64,000 bases of DNA from a bacterium. Lineage in GTDB: Bacteria; Bdellovibrionota_C; UBA2361; SZUA-149; JAEUWB01. Below, piece by piece: positions 50,869-61,030 of this stretch (within the stretch, counting starts at the first letter, position 1; every line of letters starts with the position of its first letter). The translations under genes and the position numbers were made by a program. The notes beneath the pieces were generated by a model, which was given only the letters and a program-made list of their open reading frames with translations, had not been told where the DNA came from and searched no databases. The stretch lies in assembly GCA_016786595.1 (NCBI GenBank), contig JAEUWB010000053.1, positions 1 through 64,000 of the forward strand, given 5' to 3'.

Positions 50869-52215
50869 TTAAATAAAAATATTTTTTACGATCAACCCAA
50901 TAGCACCCCAGCTAGAACTAAAATAGAAATTAACAGAGGCATTTAATAATAGAAAATTTAAAAGTATTAAATAAGATATAAATGTAAATTGATATCTATG
51001 AGATCTACAGTTCATACAAATTGCAAGGCCTAAGGCTGCAGGTAAAGCATATCGCCCCTGAAACTGACTCCCCACAACATCATACCAATAGTAATCAACT
51101 CCGATTGTAAATGCTATATATAAAAAAAAGTAAATGCAAGAAAATTTGCTGAACATATACTGATCTAAACATCGCGGCCGCATAAAGGTAAGAATAATTC
51201 CGAAACAAGCAAAAATTGTGGCAACCCAATAAAAATAAATTTGTAGTCCAAATTGCATCCAACCTAATGCGCCCCAATAACCTGAGAGAAAATCGGGCAA
51301 GCGAGTCCATAATAAAGAAACGTATTCAAACATTGACACGTCAGCTGGTTTTGCTCCGTGAAACTGCAAAATCGGAGGTGACCACTTCAAACGCAAAAAG
51401 TATAAAACTAAAAGACTTACACCTCCTATCCCTGCGCTTTGATAGATTGCAGGCCTTGTCTTATGTTTGAAATATATTCCTTCGAGTAAAATCAAAGTCG
51501 GATAGAGCACTAAAGCAGCTGGTTTAATCAGATTGCAAATTAAAGTACAAAACCACATGCCAGCAGCTAGAGAACCACGACAATGGTATTTGTAAGAGTA
51601 AATCATTACCAGCAGTCCGCAGGGTATTAAAATTGAATCCGGATTAATGCTCGATGATAAAAACGGCACCATTGGGTTCAGCAGTAACCATGTAAGTAGG
51701 TAATTACTTAGCCCCACCTGTGTTAAGTTTATTTTAACAAGGATCCACAAACATGCTGCTAGAAAACAAGTCAGGATGCGAAGTAACAGAAAAATAGAGT
51801 ATTCGCTTTGCGGCGCAATGAAATTGCTAGTAATATTTTCACAATAGTGTAGCAATAAATAATAAATTGCCGGGTAGGCAGCAGCGGTGGTTGTGTATGA
51901 TTGCGCCCTAATAGCCGATTCACTTTTAATATTAAGTAAGTACTCAAGCTCAGTATCATTAAGCTTTTGTTCTTGCACATAGTCTCGGCCTGTAATTCTT
52001 TCTAAAACAGGATCGTTATACAATTTAATAACAGCATTAACCTTAAGCTCAATGTTTTGAACAGGGAGTCCCGGTAAAACATACAAACCAGACTTAATGC
52101 TTAGATAACGTACATAATGAGCATATTCATCCGGCGCCTGAAAAGGTGGCTTGACCAGAGCCCAAAACACGAAATACGTAAATATTAAGACACATGTTAA
52201 AATATTCTCTCGCAT
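50869..52215 (-). CDS. DUF2142 membrane protein (GT-C-like)
   Basis: A 448-residue polytopic protein with ten or more helices. The first loop carries PPFQAPDEYAHYVRY, where Asp29-Glu30 is the GT-C acidic pair of DUF2142 proteins. C-terminal VVGSQFQGRYALPAALGL with GRY matches the family. It is a probable lipid-linked-sugar glycosyltransferase of the inner membrane. It follows the GT39-like gene by 12 bases in a minus-strand operon with an MTase. Confidence 0.85.
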   Translation of the reverse strand: MRENILTCVLIFTYFVFWALVKPPFQAPDEYAHYVRYLSIKSGLYVLPGLPVQNIELKVNAVIKLYNDPVLERITGRDYVQEQKLNDTELEYLLNIKSESAIRAQSYTTTAAAYPAIYYLLLHYCENITSNFIAPQSEYSIFLLLRILTCFLAACLWILVKINLTQVGLSNYLLTWLLLNPMVPFLSSSINPDSILIPCGLLVMIYSYKYHCRGSLAAGMWFCTLICNLIKPAALVLYPTLILLEGIYFKHKTRPAIYQSAGIGGVSLLVLYFLRLKWSPPILQFHGAKPADVSMFEYVSLLWTRLPDFLSGYWGALGWMQFGLQIYFYWVATIFACFGIILTFMRPRCLDQYMFSKFSCIYFFLYIAFTIGVDYYWYDVVGSQFQGRYALPAALGLAICMNCRSHRYQFTFISYLILLNFLLLNASVNFYFSSSWGAIGLIVKNIFI

Positions 52216-52227
52216 AGAAAATTATAA

Positions 52228-53763
52228 TTACCTTTTCAAGCCGAATAGGTAGATTGCAGGGTCTCTTTTTCTGCTTACATTAAAATTAAGTTCAGAGAGA
52301 AATTCCGCATCATAATTTAAGCCGTTGACGCCACCAACTAATTGATAATGAGAAGAAATTTCATTCATTATGATACTTGAATATTCGTCGAATGCATCGG
52401 TAATACTCCTGTAGAAATAGGAGTTCTCAGCAAGTGCAATTGCTATATACTTTGGTGGATTTGAACTAAGTTCACTTTTAAATTCTTCTACATATCGCTT
52501 CGTTTCGGATGTTTTTAAAGCAAGCGGTGCTTGAATGATGTAGCGTGAAGAGCTAAGCCGTTTAGCATACCATAAAATCTCAGGTTCTAGCCCTGCAACT
52601 AATATACGATCATTCTGAGTAGTTAACTCATTTAAGCGCTCACCTATTTTTTTTGCACCTGTAAAATTATTATTCGACTCGTTGTATATGAACCAAGAAT
52701 ATAGTTCGGGCTTAAGTAATATATATTGCAAACTCGGGGAAATACTAAAAGTGAAAATTACAGCTAGAACTGCTATCCGGTCTCGAGTTGAATGTGATGT
52801 ATAAATATTAGCCAATAAATAGGCAAGACCTATGCTTGCGATGAGAGCTATATATGGAACTAGCATGATCGCGTAATGTGGGAATACCGACCACCGCATA
52901 ACCAAAATTGAAAGAGTTAACAAACAAAGTGGTAAAATATGGTTTTTAGATTTAAGCTGCCCATAAAATCCGAGTATCAAGAAAAACACAAGAACACTTG
53001 ACTCCCTCATATTCACATCTAAAGCAGCCCAGGGTTCAAAAAATTGAATATATAGGCGATTAAATCTAACAACGGAATCATACATAGCATATATAGCATC
53101 TACACTAAGAAAAGGCGCGAGGATCATCAACATAGCAGCCGCGCCTCCAAGAACAACAAAGAATAAACGGGTAACTGCCAAATTAAATTGAACCTGATAG
53201 GCCCAGCACAATACCAATAGGACTGTTGCTGGCATGCATATCGGTTTAGTAAAAAGCGCAATCGCTAATAGTGCGCCAAAAATCGCCGACTGCAGTGAAT
53301 CACTTTTGCGAGCAAAATAATATCGCTCCAATGCAAGAGTGAGAGGTAAAATCATAAAAATTTCTGTATTGGCAACGAATGCAAAGAAGCTAGGAAGAGA
53401 CAATAGACCAAAGTTGAAATACGCACCGACCCAAAAATATTCTTTTCCAGTGAATTTGGCTGCAATCTTTGCGACAAGTAGCGAAGTGATAATGGATGAT
53501 AAAAAAGCCAACAGTCGAAATGGTAAAATGGGGTGGTCGCTAAGCATCATTCCAAAGCGATAAATGTGGATAATCATTGGTGGCTTTTGCAGAAATGTAT
53601 CAACGTAAGGCAGCATGCCTTTGGTCATAATCCAGGCGCCATAGGCATACTCACCTTCATCGCGTTCTAGTGGTGCTGTGAATGTATTCCAGCGCATCAG
53701 TACGGCAATACTTAGAAATATTAAAAAACCTAAAAACTGCTTTTTAGAAAAACTAGCAGTCAT
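52228..53763 (-). CDS. GT39/ArnT-like membrane glycosyltransferase
   Basis: A 511-residue GT-C protein. APLERDEGEYAYGAWIM with Asp35-Glu36 in the first external loop and KPPMIIHIYRFGMML are the PMT/ArnT hallmarks. About eleven helices and a C-terminal soluble domain follow. It transfers a sugar from a polyprenyl carrier in the periplasm; the acceptor is unknown. Its start overlaps the methyltransferase stop by one base. Confidence 0.88.
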   Translation of the reverse strand: MTASFSKKQFLGFLIFLSIAVLMRWNTFTAPLERDEGEYAYGAWIMTKGMLPYVDTFLQKPPMIIHIYRFGMMLSDHPILPFRLLAFLSSIITSLLVAKIAAKFTGKEYFWVGAYFNFGLLSLPSFFAFVANTEIFMILPLTLALERYYFARKSDSLQSAIFGALLAIALFTKPICMPATVLLVLCWAYQVQFNLAVTRLFFVVLGGAAAMLMILAPFLSVDAIYAMYDSVVRFNRLYIQFFEPWAALDVNMRESSVLVFFLILGFYGQLKSKNHILPLCLLTLSILVMRWSVFPHYAIMLVPYIALIASIGLAYLLANIYTSHSTRDRIAVLAVIFTFSISPSLQYILLKPELYSWFIYNESNNNFTGAKKIGERLNELTTQNDRILVAGLEPEILWYAKRLSSSRYIIQAPLALKTSETKRYVEEFKSELSSNPPKYIAIALAENSYFYRSITDAFDEYSSIIMNEISSHYQLVGGVNGLNYDAEFLSELNFNVSRKRDPAIYLFGLKR

Positions 53764-54521
53764 TATGATTTTGCTTCGACTAACGCCATCCAGGCAACAA
53801 GCTCGGCCCGCGGTACAGTTCTCATTAATGCAAGATCGAGCTTGCGTAACGGCAGAAGAAGGAAAAATAAAATGCCTCGAGTAAGACGTGCAAATAACAA
53901 TGGAAGCAGAAAAGGAGTAAGAAAATAATAGGCTGTCACTTTAGATTTATTACATTTCGATAATACACTATTAAGTTGCGACATTGAGAGGTAATTAGGA
54001 GATGTCTGGGAAAACTTTGAGCCAAGTAAACGATATAGGATTGCCACTGGATGATGTTTTAATGGTTCAACGATTATCGCAGCCCCTGCTTGTTTAATCA
54101 CTCGTAAAAGTTCTTTAATTTGCTCAGCAGCGCGCATATGCATCAGCACTAATGACTGGTAACTTACACCAAAGGCATCGTCTCTAAACGGCAAGCAATG
54201 CGCGTCAGCTAATACGAAAAAGGCATTCGGAAATGCCTTGCGCGCGCGTTTAAGACCTTCAAGCGAAATATCTACTGCAACAATTTTGCATCGCGCGTCA
54301 CTGAAGCGACCTAACTCAGATCCTGGCCCACATCCAATTACAAGCAGCGGTCCAAACTCTTCATACTTACGCACTCGCTCACGAGCATCACTTAACAAAT
54401 CACCACGCACTCGATTTAGATCATTTTCAAATTGCTCATCATTTGCATGCGCAGTCCAAAAATTGTCGTAAAACGAACGCACGTCTCCAGTTGATTCACG
54501 TCGTTTGTCTTTACCATTCAT
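53763..54521 (-). CDS. SAM-dependent methyltransferase
   Basis: A 252-residue class I methyltransferase. GPLLVIGCGPGSELGRF is motif I; VAVDISLEGLKRAR, FVLADAHCLPFRDDAFGVSYQSL and IVEPLKHHPVAILYR follow. The C-terminal part has two hydrophobic stretches that may bind membrane. In this operon it may methylate a lipid-linked sugar. It heads the methyltransferase-GT39-DUF2142 operon. Confidence 0.83.
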   Translation of the reverse strand: MNGKDKRRESTGDVRSFYDNFWTAHANDEQFENDLNRVRGDLLSDARERVRKYEEFGPLLVIGCGPGSELGRFSDARCKIVAVDISLEGLKRARKAFPNAFFVLADAHCLPFRDDAFGVSYQSLVLMHMRAAEQIKELLRVIKQAGAAIIVEPLKHHPVAILYRLLGSKFSQTSPNYLSMSQLNSVLSKCNKSKVTAYYFLTPFLLPLLFARLTRGILFFLLLPLRKLDLALMRTVPRAELVAWMALVEAKS

Positions 54522-54600
54522 AATTCGTTACTTCTCAGATGCATTTAAATCACAACAGTAATCAATCTGATACAGTTTAAATACTCAGGTCGACTCGACT

Positions 54601-55703
54601 TTGCCATAATTGTTCAACAGTTTTATCGATTTTAAAATTACTCTCATCAATGCCGCTTTTTTGAGAGAATCAACTAACAATTCTCATTCTGCCACTAAAC
54701 CAGAGCTAGCACCAGATAGTGAACTGCACTTTTTTTCTAGATGAAATTCAAGTCGTTAATGGCTGGGAGCCTTTTGTCAACCGCTTACTCCGCACCAAAG
54801 ATTATTATGTTTATATCAGCGGCTCTTCAGCAAAACTATTAAGCAAGGAAATCGCTACCTCAATGCGGGGTAGATCACAGTATCGAAATGTTCCCATTTA
54901 GTTTTAAAGAAATACTGTCTGCTGAAAATATTAAATTTAAAAATGCGAATACTAATGAGCAAGCAAAGATATTGAGCCGTTTTAGGAAATACACCAAGGA
55001 GGGTGGCTTTCCAGAAATACTATTCGAAACAAAAAATAAACAGATTCCCGTACTGCAGGAATATTTTAGTGTTTTGCTGTATCGTGACATTTTTGACCGC
55101 TACAATCCTAACAACCCACAAGCTGTAAGTGAAACATTTAAAACTCTTTTCAGTCAAACGTCCTCATTTTACACAGTAAATAAGCTTGTTGCAAAAATTG
55201 CTTCTCTCGGATTAAAAGTTAGGAAGGATGAAATCTCGGACTACATCGACTGGGCAGAAGATTGTTATGCATTATTTTCGGTACAATTATTGTCCCCTTC
55301 ATACTCCCGCAGACAAGTAAATCCAAGAAAAATATACAGTATCGATAATGGATTAACATCTGCCCTGAACGTAGCATTTTCAGAGAATAAAGAGTTATTG
55401 TTAGAAAATGCAGTCTTCCTGGAACTTAGGAGAAAAACAAAAAACATTTTCTATTATAAAAGCAAAGCTAATTATGAAGTAGATTTAGTAGCCGAGATTA
55501 GTAATAAATATAAGTTAATTCAAGTTTGCGAAAGTCTTAAAAATGAAGCCACTAGGCGTAGAGAATTAAGAGGCTTGCAATCTGCAATGAGAGAGTTATC
55601 GATCAAACATGAGCAAATAGTTAGCATGGATGAGCGTGAAGAAATAAAACTTCCAGAGGGTCTAATTCAAGTAATTCCAGCCTGGGAATTCTTCACTATT
55701 TAG
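54601..55703 (+). pseudogene. Decayed AAA_14/DUF4143 ATPase gene
   Basis: Remnant of the DUF4143 ATPase family. In one frame: INAAFLRESTN... to DSELHFF. After an extra T in the T7 run near 54730 the next frame reads FLDEIQVVNGWEPFVNRLL (Walker B). Another break near 54880 switches to MFPFSFKEILSAENI... through the C-terminal nuclease-like DUF4143 domain to 55703. The Walker A region is missing. Two frameshifts and 5' loss mean it is not functional. The intact family acts as toxin/antitoxin-linked or transferred ATPases. Confidence 0.85.
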
Positions 55704-56397
55704 TCAGTTTCCAGTACATATTAACTCTCGCCCGCTGGGGAACAATACTTTCGAGCCAGAATAATGCATTAATAACTAACCTCGGTAAGTAACGATAGAT
55801 TAACGGAGTAAAGAGAAACGCACCCTCCTCGACTTCAATTTGATAGCCAATCTTCTGGGCCACCTCAACAACTTGTCGTGGGGCATGCAGATAGACATCT
55901 CCTCCGCAAAATCTTGACACTCCAGGAATTGATTTTGGACTCCACGTCGCAGTATTGCCAACTAAACTACCGCCGGGCTTTAAGACCCGATACACTTCCT
56001 TAAAAAATGGTTCGAGACTCTCAATATGAAAAAGAAAACGCAAAGTCACAACTGCATCTAATGAATTATCTGGAAATGGCAATTGAAAGGCATTTAAGCG
56101 GGTAGCATGATTGATTCGACCTGCAGACTTCGAAAATAGTAACATTGGCAATGAATAGTCACCGGCAATCACCTTTGCCGCATTGCTTGGCCGATCCAAT
56201 AAGCGCTTAGTCAGTCGACCTGTCCCCGAAGGAACATCAAGAATTAATTTAGCATCACCGAGTAAGCGCACACAAATTTCACACTCACGTTGATCTACAT
56301 ACTGACCACCGGCTCCGCCAAAGCGCAAATATTCATAGCGCTGAACTACGTCAGGTAAGGAGTAATATTCTTGCTTTTCTGCTAAGGTCATCGGCAT
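55696..56397 (-). CDS. SAM-dependent methyltransferase
   Basis: A 233-residue class I methyltransferase: LILDVPSGTGRLTKRL is motif I, VIAGDYSLPMLLFSK motif II, LDAVVTLRFLFHIESLEPFFKEVYRVLKPGGSLV the post-I region. Its stop overlaps the end of the pseudogene, and its start overlaps the GT4 gene by 10 bases. Last gene of the minus-strand glycan operon. Confidence 0.85.
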   Translation of the reverse strand: MPMTLAEKQEYYSLPDVVQRYEYLRFGGAGGQYVDQRECEICVRLLGDAKLILDVPSGTGRLTKRLLDRPSNAAKVIAGDYSLPMLLFSKSAGRINHATRLNAFQLPFPDNSLDAVVTLRFLFHIESLEPFFKEVYRVLKPGGSLVGNTATWSPKSIPGVSRFCGGDVYLHAPRQVVEVAQKIGYQIEVEEGAFLFTPLIYRYLPRLVINALFWLESIVPQRARVNMYWKLTK

Positions 56398-57554
56398 ATG
56401 ACTAAACTCTGATAGAGCTTTAAATATGCCTCGCCAATAGCTTTTGGCGAAAGTCTTTTTTCGTAATATTCTCGCTGCGAGTGCTTCATCGAAGTTAATC
56501 TACTTTGATTCTCACATAATTCTACAATTTCGCGAGCTAAACTATACACCCCGCCTCGCTCCCATAATATGCCCCGCTCACCTCCTCCCAAAAGTTCTCG
56601 ATAGCACGGAAAATCCGAGGCAATTACTGGAAGACCTAAACTAATCGCCTCAAGAATTGTATTGGGAAACATTACCGTTCCAAAACTTGCACGGTACGGC
56701 ATCACTAATACACTTAACGCTGACATAAATGCAGAAACATTTACTTCTCCAAGTATGCGTACGCGCCGTTTTAGTTCACCAGGAATTGAAGCTTCAAGCT
56801 GCTCACGAGAGCCAAGGCCACTATGTGCGAGGCAAAGATAGTAATCATCCGGCAAATACTTCAAGGCTGAGACAAGTTGGTCAACACCCTTAACATAGAA
56901 AAAATGCCCAAGGTTCCCAATGAGCTTTGCGTTATCCGGGATAGCATGTGCATGATAAAATTCTTTAGGGTCAAGATAAGTCATTGGGCGACACAAATTA
57001 GAAATCACATGAACTTCCCGTTCGGCATAGCCCAGAGAAATTAATTCACTTTTTTGAGTTTCAGCAGCAACAATATAAGCCTTAACAGTGTTTGCACGGC
57101 TCGACTTCTTACGTGCAAAATATCGATTATTAATCAGCATGCGCGGGCCAAAAAAAGCCGGATCTTTAAAACAATGCTTAATTAAGCTTAAGCTGGACTG
57201 GTCAAGCAAAACTCCATCGAAAAAGACAACAACAGGAATATTTACGAGCTTGACTAAGCGCTCAGCTAAAAATGAAAATGCTGGTGAGGGTAAATGCAAT
57301 TGAATTAAATCTAAATTCTTAGCATTTTGTGCCACGCGTTGAGGAATATTTAATAAATTCTTGATTTTAAAAAAAAGTCGCTCTTTGTGAGAGTCGATTT
57401 CGGAGCCCGTCTTTTGCAGTGAATCACCCAGAGTTATAGCCAAACCCTGCTTTTGCAACAACGCTGACAAATTTCTAATACTTTGGGTTTCACCTGAAAT
57501 TGCGTATTCAAGATGAAAACTAAAAAGGCCAACTTTCATTGACGACTTTTCCAT
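56388..57554 (-). CDS. GT4-family glycosyltransferase
   Basis: A 388-residue GT-B enzyme. The N-terminal acceptor domain (GLFSFHLEYAISGETQSI; DLIQLHLPSPAFSFLAERL) and a donor domain with AKLIGNLGHFFYVKGVDQLVSAL, MPYRASFGTVMFPNTILEAISLGLPVIAS carrying the paired glutamates. It adds a hexose to a growing surface glycan on the cytoplasmic side. Overlaps the GT2 gene by 19 bases. Confidence 0.9.
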   Translation of the reverse strand: MEKSSMKVGLFSFHLEYAISGETQSIRNLSALLQKQGLAITLGDSLQKTGSEIDSHKERLFFKIKNLLNIPQRVAQNAKNLDLIQLHLPSPAFSFLAERLVKLVNIPVVVFFDGVLLDQSSLSLIKHCFKDPAFFGPRMLINNRYFARKKSSRANTVKAYIVAAETQKSELISLGYAEREVHVISNLCRPMTYLDPKEFYHAHAIPDNAKLIGNLGHFFYVKGVDQLVSALKYLPDDYYLCLAHSGLGSREQLEASIPGELKRRVRILGEVNVSAFMSALSVLVMPYRASFGTVMFPNTILEAISLGLPVIASDFPCYRELLGGGERGILWERGGVYSLAREIVELCENQSRLTSMKHSQREYYEKRLSPKAIGEAYLKLYQSLVICR

Positions 57555-58276
57555 GCCTGCTTAAGTTGAGCAGCTTCAGATCGGAAAGCCATTAGATTCT
57601 TAAAGTAAACCAGACTGTCTTTTAGTATTTTCACTGTCGTCCCTGTGGTATGGTCACGTAAATACAATGTAGGAACTTGATCGATTTTCAGTCCTGCATA
57701 CTTGGCGCGAGCGCATATCTCAGTGTCCCAAAACCAATGTGGGTCCTTGATTGCCTCGAGCACGGGAATAATTTTCTCACGGTTAAAAAATTTAAAGCCA
57801 GTTTCCGTGTCTAGATCACCCAGTTCAAGAAAATAGTGCACCAGAAAGTGATAACCGCGGCTTAAGATCCAGCGATGTGAAATCCTGGGGCTGACTTTGT
57901 AGATTCGCCAGGCCATGCACATATCAACACCGGAAAGGACGCGCGAAACTATCTCCGGGATGTACCATGCAGCAGTAGCTAAGTCGATATCGACAAAGCC
58001 TGCGACCTTGCCTTTTGCAATCTTAACGCCATCGGTAACAGTCCGGCCGCGTCCAGCATTTTTTTCATGAAATAAATAGCGTAAGCGCGAATCTTCCGCG
58101 CAAAGACGTTGAATAATTTCACGTGTATTATCTTTACTACAATCATCGACAAAGATAATTTCATAATTATAGTTTGTACGATCGAGCACCTGCTTAATAC
58201 GCGCAATATTACGTTCCAGAACTAACTTCTCATTGTAGCAAGCGACTACTAGTGATAGGTCAATTTGTTCCGCCAT
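57536..58276 (-). CDS. GT2 polyprenyl-phosphate glycosyltransferase
   Basis: A 246-residue GT2 protein. SLVVACYNEKLVLERNI and YEIIFVDDCSKDNTREII form the nucleotide site, and GFVDIDLATAAWYIPEI is the DxD-like motif. A DTETGFKFFNREKIIPVLEAI stretch matches dolichol-phosphate mannose/glucose synthases. No C-terminal helices. It probably charges polyprenyl phosphate with the sugar used by the GT39-like enzyme encoded next upstream. Confidence 0.9.
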   Translation of the reverse strand: MAEQIDLSLVVACYNEKLVLERNIARIKQVLDRTNYNYEIIFVDDCSKDNTREIIQRLCAEDSRLRYLFHEKNAGRGRTVTDGVKIAKGKVAGFVDIDLATAAWYIPEIVSRVLSGVDMCMAWRIYKVSPRISHRWILSRGYHFLVHYFLELGDLDTETGFKFFNREKIIPVLEAIKDPHWFWDTEICARAKYAGLKIDQVPTLYLRDHTTGTTVKILKDSLVYFKNLMAFRSEAAQLKQAWKSRQ

Positions 58277-58277
58277 T

Positions 58278-59780
58278 TCATCCCTTTGGTGTCTTTTTTA
58301 GTTTATACAGACCGTATTTTCCAACCCCATAAACTGGTTCAGCATAATCGATCAAGGCCTGCCTAGGATAGACCTCAAATGAAAGGAACCCGAACGGCCC
58401 AACCACGATATAATCTGTGTCTTTTTCCCAAAATCGGTAAGCGTAATCTTGATTGGTTCCATCTAAACTGCGGTTCAAAAACTTATAGTGCACGTCTAAT
58501 GGCGGAAATCGAGTAGTTCTATCTAACAAAAAAGCTATATCCCACTCATACGTCTCAATCTTCGCCGCGACAGGAATTTTTGCATTAATATATTGAGTAA
58601 TTTGCGCTGCTGAGTTGTCAGCAGGTAAATTAATAAAATCGTTAATCAGATTCCTCATGCCAAATAAGCTTAAACAAGTAAGTGAGCCAATTAAGACTAA
58701 GCGCGTTGCAGCACTAACTACAGTAATCAATTCGTAGAGTGCCAAAGCAATAATCAAAGCAGTAAAGAAATAGCCGGGGAACCCGTAGCGCCACCAACCG
58801 ATTGAGACAAACAAAAACCACGCTTGCCAACCAATCGCGATAGCAGCAATCTCCCAGCTCAACAGTGAGTTACGATAGTTCAGTTTACGAAATAAAAATA
58901 TGCACGCTGCTAGAAGCGCAAAAAAAACAACTCGGCGTTGACTGTCGACAACATTACCTAAATCGACTGCATCTTTTCCACCCGCATGAACGATTAATCG
59001 CGTTGCAGCAACAGACAAGTATCCCATTTGTTCAAGAAAAGCATTGATGCCAACCGGGGCAATTAATAAGACCGTTTGCATGCCAATGATTAGCAAAAAA
59101 CCCAGAACAAAAGTAAGTTGCTGGAGCAAACATGCCTTGACCTGCTTAAATTTATGCCAAGAAAACAGCAGTCGCACCAAAACCAATAGCGCGACCGCTA
59201 AAAGCATTTGAGGTTTCGCAGAAACGGCAAGGCCAGCAAATATTCCCGAAATGACATTTTGCTTACTGCCGACCTTCGCGCCATGAGCGTGCCAAATTAA
59301 GATGCTCGTCAGTAAATAGGTTGTGGCCGCAACTTCTCCCAACACATTCCTAGCAAATGCAGAGTAGCCAATCATTTGCAGTGGGTCCGTAACGATTAAC
59401 GCAGCAGCAATTAACCCCACAGAGCTGTGCTTTAATCTTTCACCGAGTTTAATCACTAAGCAAATTGAAAGCAGCGCAAAGACTGCCATCACCAAGCGTG
59501 CAACGATCAAATCTACGCCAAAAATTTTAAATGCGCATGCAATTGGCAGAATCACGCTTGGTCCAACAGAAATATGCCCAATGCGAAAATAATCTAATAG
59601 ATGAATTCCGTAGCGACCTTCATTTGCAAATGTCTTTGCAGTCGTAAGAAAAAAACCTTCGTCATACCAAATCGGAGGCAACTCGCCGATACGGTAGAGG
59701 AGTAACCATACCGTAAAAAGCAAAATTACCAAGCTCATCAGCTTAGTCGTACGCTGTGAAAGATTCTGATCACAAATCAT
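58278..59780 (-). CDS. GT39-like polytopic glycosyltransferase
   Basis: A 500-residue GT-C membrane protein. PPIWYDEGFFLTTAKTFAN holds the Asp40-Glu41 pair of the PMT family; the periplasmic C-terminal part includes WEKDTDYIVVGPFGFLSFEV. It should use polyprenyl-phosphate sugars made by the adjacent GT2 enzyme. Starts at the last base of the WecE gene. Confidence 0.88.
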   Translation of the reverse strand: MICDQNLSQRTTKLMSLVILLFTVWLLLYRIGELPPIWYDEGFFLTTAKTFANEGRYGIHLLDYFRIGHISVGPSVILPIACAFKIFGVDLIVARLVMAVFALLSICLVIKLGERLKHSSVGLIAAALIVTDPLQMIGYSAFARNVLGEVAATTYLLTSILIWHAHGAKVGSKQNVISGIFAGLAVSAKPQMLLAVALLVLVRLLFSWHKFKQVKACLLQQLTFVLGFLLIIGMQTVLLIAPVGINAFLEQMGYLSVAATRLIVHAGGKDAVDLGNVVDSQRRVVFFALLAACIFLFRKLNYRNSLLSWEIAAIAIGWQAWFLFVSIGWWRYGFPGYFFTALIIALALYELITVVSAATRLVLIGSLTCLSLFGMRNLINDFINLPADNSAAQITQYINAKIPVAAKIETYEWDIAFLLDRTTRFPPLDVHYKFLNRSLDGTNQDYAYRFWEKDTDYIVVGPFGFLSFEVYPRQALIDYAEPVYGVGKYGLYKLKKTPKG

Positions 59781-60937
59781 TAGGTTTCTTTGAGGGCTTG
59801 TAAAAATACCTCAACTACACGTTCCTTTTCCGCTTGCGTCATATTTGCATAGATCGGGAACCTCAAAATTGACTGCGCTACTAGTTCTGTAATCGGCAAA
59901 GACGGCACAGTTTTGCCTGAATAAATTTCGCGGCGCGCAAAGGGCGAGGCATGCAGTGGTTGATAATGAGTTGTGGCTTGAACTTGATTTTTCTGCATGT
60001 AATCTAGAATACTGTCGCGGCGCTGCGGATCCAGCAGAACATAAAAGATGTGCCCATTGTGAATTGCTTTTGCGTGAGGCTTTACTAATTGCACTTCACC
60101 GGAACGAGAAAGATCAGCTAGTTGTTGGCGATACCACTCCCATGTATGCAAACGGTCGTCTGTAATTTCCTTTACACGTTTGAGCTGCGAGAGCAGTAAA
60201 GCCCCGAGTAAGTCAGATAAGATATAACTGCTTCCAATGTCGACCCAGGTATACTTGTCAACCTGTCCGCGGATAAATGCCGCGCGGTTTGTGCCTTTTT
60301 CGGCGATAATTTCAGCAGTATGAAAAAGCCCTTGATCGCGAGTTAAAAAAACTCCCCCTTCGCCACATCCAAGGTTTTTAGTCACATGAAAACTAATGCA
60401 GCCAGCATCGCTAACTAATCCTAGCGGCTCGTCTCCCCAAAATGCCCCAATTCCTTGAGCCGCATCTTCAACCACAAATAAACCGTGCTTTTTGGCAATT
60501 TGGCGAATTGCGTCCATATCACAAGAAACGCCCGCATAATGGACAACGAGAATCCCTCGCGTGCGTGACGTAATCAGTGATTCAATATGCTGGGGATCGA
60601 TATTTAAATCATCCTGCTTGATATCGGCGAAAACACAGTTCGCGCGTTCTCGCACAACAGCATTAGCAGTTGAAGGAAATGAAAAACTCGGAACAATCAC
60701 TTCGTCCCCTGGTCCAATACGCAACGACTCCATGGAAAGCTCTAATGCGTCAGAGCAAGAAGTTGTGGGAATTGAATGCGAAGCCGGATAGAGCTTAGAA
60801 AAGGCAGTATGCAATTCTTTAGTAATTGCGCCGTTTCCACCAATGCTTCCAGAGCGAGCGGCTTGTATTAACGCCTCGATATCGGACTCGCCTAAGGCGG
60901 GCTTAGAAAAAGGGATTTTTGAATTGAACGTGCTCAA
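59780..60937 (-). CDS. wecE: WecE/RffA-type dTDP-4-keto-6-deoxyglucose aminotransferase
   Basis: A 385-residue DegT/DnrJ/EryC1 PLP enzyme. SFHVTKNLGCGEGG holds the PLP lysine, EDAAQGIGAF the PLP phosphate region, and EKGTNRAAFIRGQVDKYTW with DIGSSYILSDLLGA is close to what I recall of E. coli WecE. It should make dTDP-4-amino-4,6-dideoxygalactose. I place the start at TTG 60937 (SD GGAG six bases before); TTG 60997 and ATG 60982 are alternatives. A perfect hairpin touches the SD. Confidence 0.92.
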   Translation of the reverse strand: MSTFNSKIPFSKPALGESDIEALIQAARSGSIGGNGAITKELHTAFSKLYPASHSIPTTSCSDALELSMESLRIGPGDEVIVPSFSFPSTANAVVRERANCVFADIKQDDLNIDPQHIESLITSRTRGILVVHYAGVSCDMDAIRQIAKKHGLFVVEDAAQGIGAFWGDEPLGLVSDAGCISFHVTKNLGCGEGGVFLTRDQGLFHTAEIIAEKGTNRAAFIRGQVDKYTWVDIGSSYILSDLLGALLLSQLKRVKEITDDRLHTWEWYRQQLADLSRSGEVQLVKPHAKAIHNGHIFYVLLDPQRRDSILDYMQKNQVQATTHYQPLHASPFARREIYSGKTVPSLPITELVAQSILRFPIYANMTQAEKERVVEVFLQALKET

Positions 60938-60945
60938 ACGATACT

Positions 60946-60976
60946 CCGATACTATGTTGCCAGGACATAGTATCGG
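60946..60976 (-). promoter_or_regulatory. Hairpin over the wecE ribosome binding site
   Basis: Perfect 11-bp arms CCGATACTATG (60946-60956) and its complement (60966-60976) with a 9-nt loop. On the wecE mRNA the 3' arm ends with CGG, the first two G's of the Shine-Dalgarno GGAG. It could limit wecE translation, or be a protein operator. Confidence 0.65.
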
Positions 60977-61030
60977 TATCATGCGAAACCTACTCAAGCC
61001 ATGTTTATCTGACTTGAGATATATATAGCT

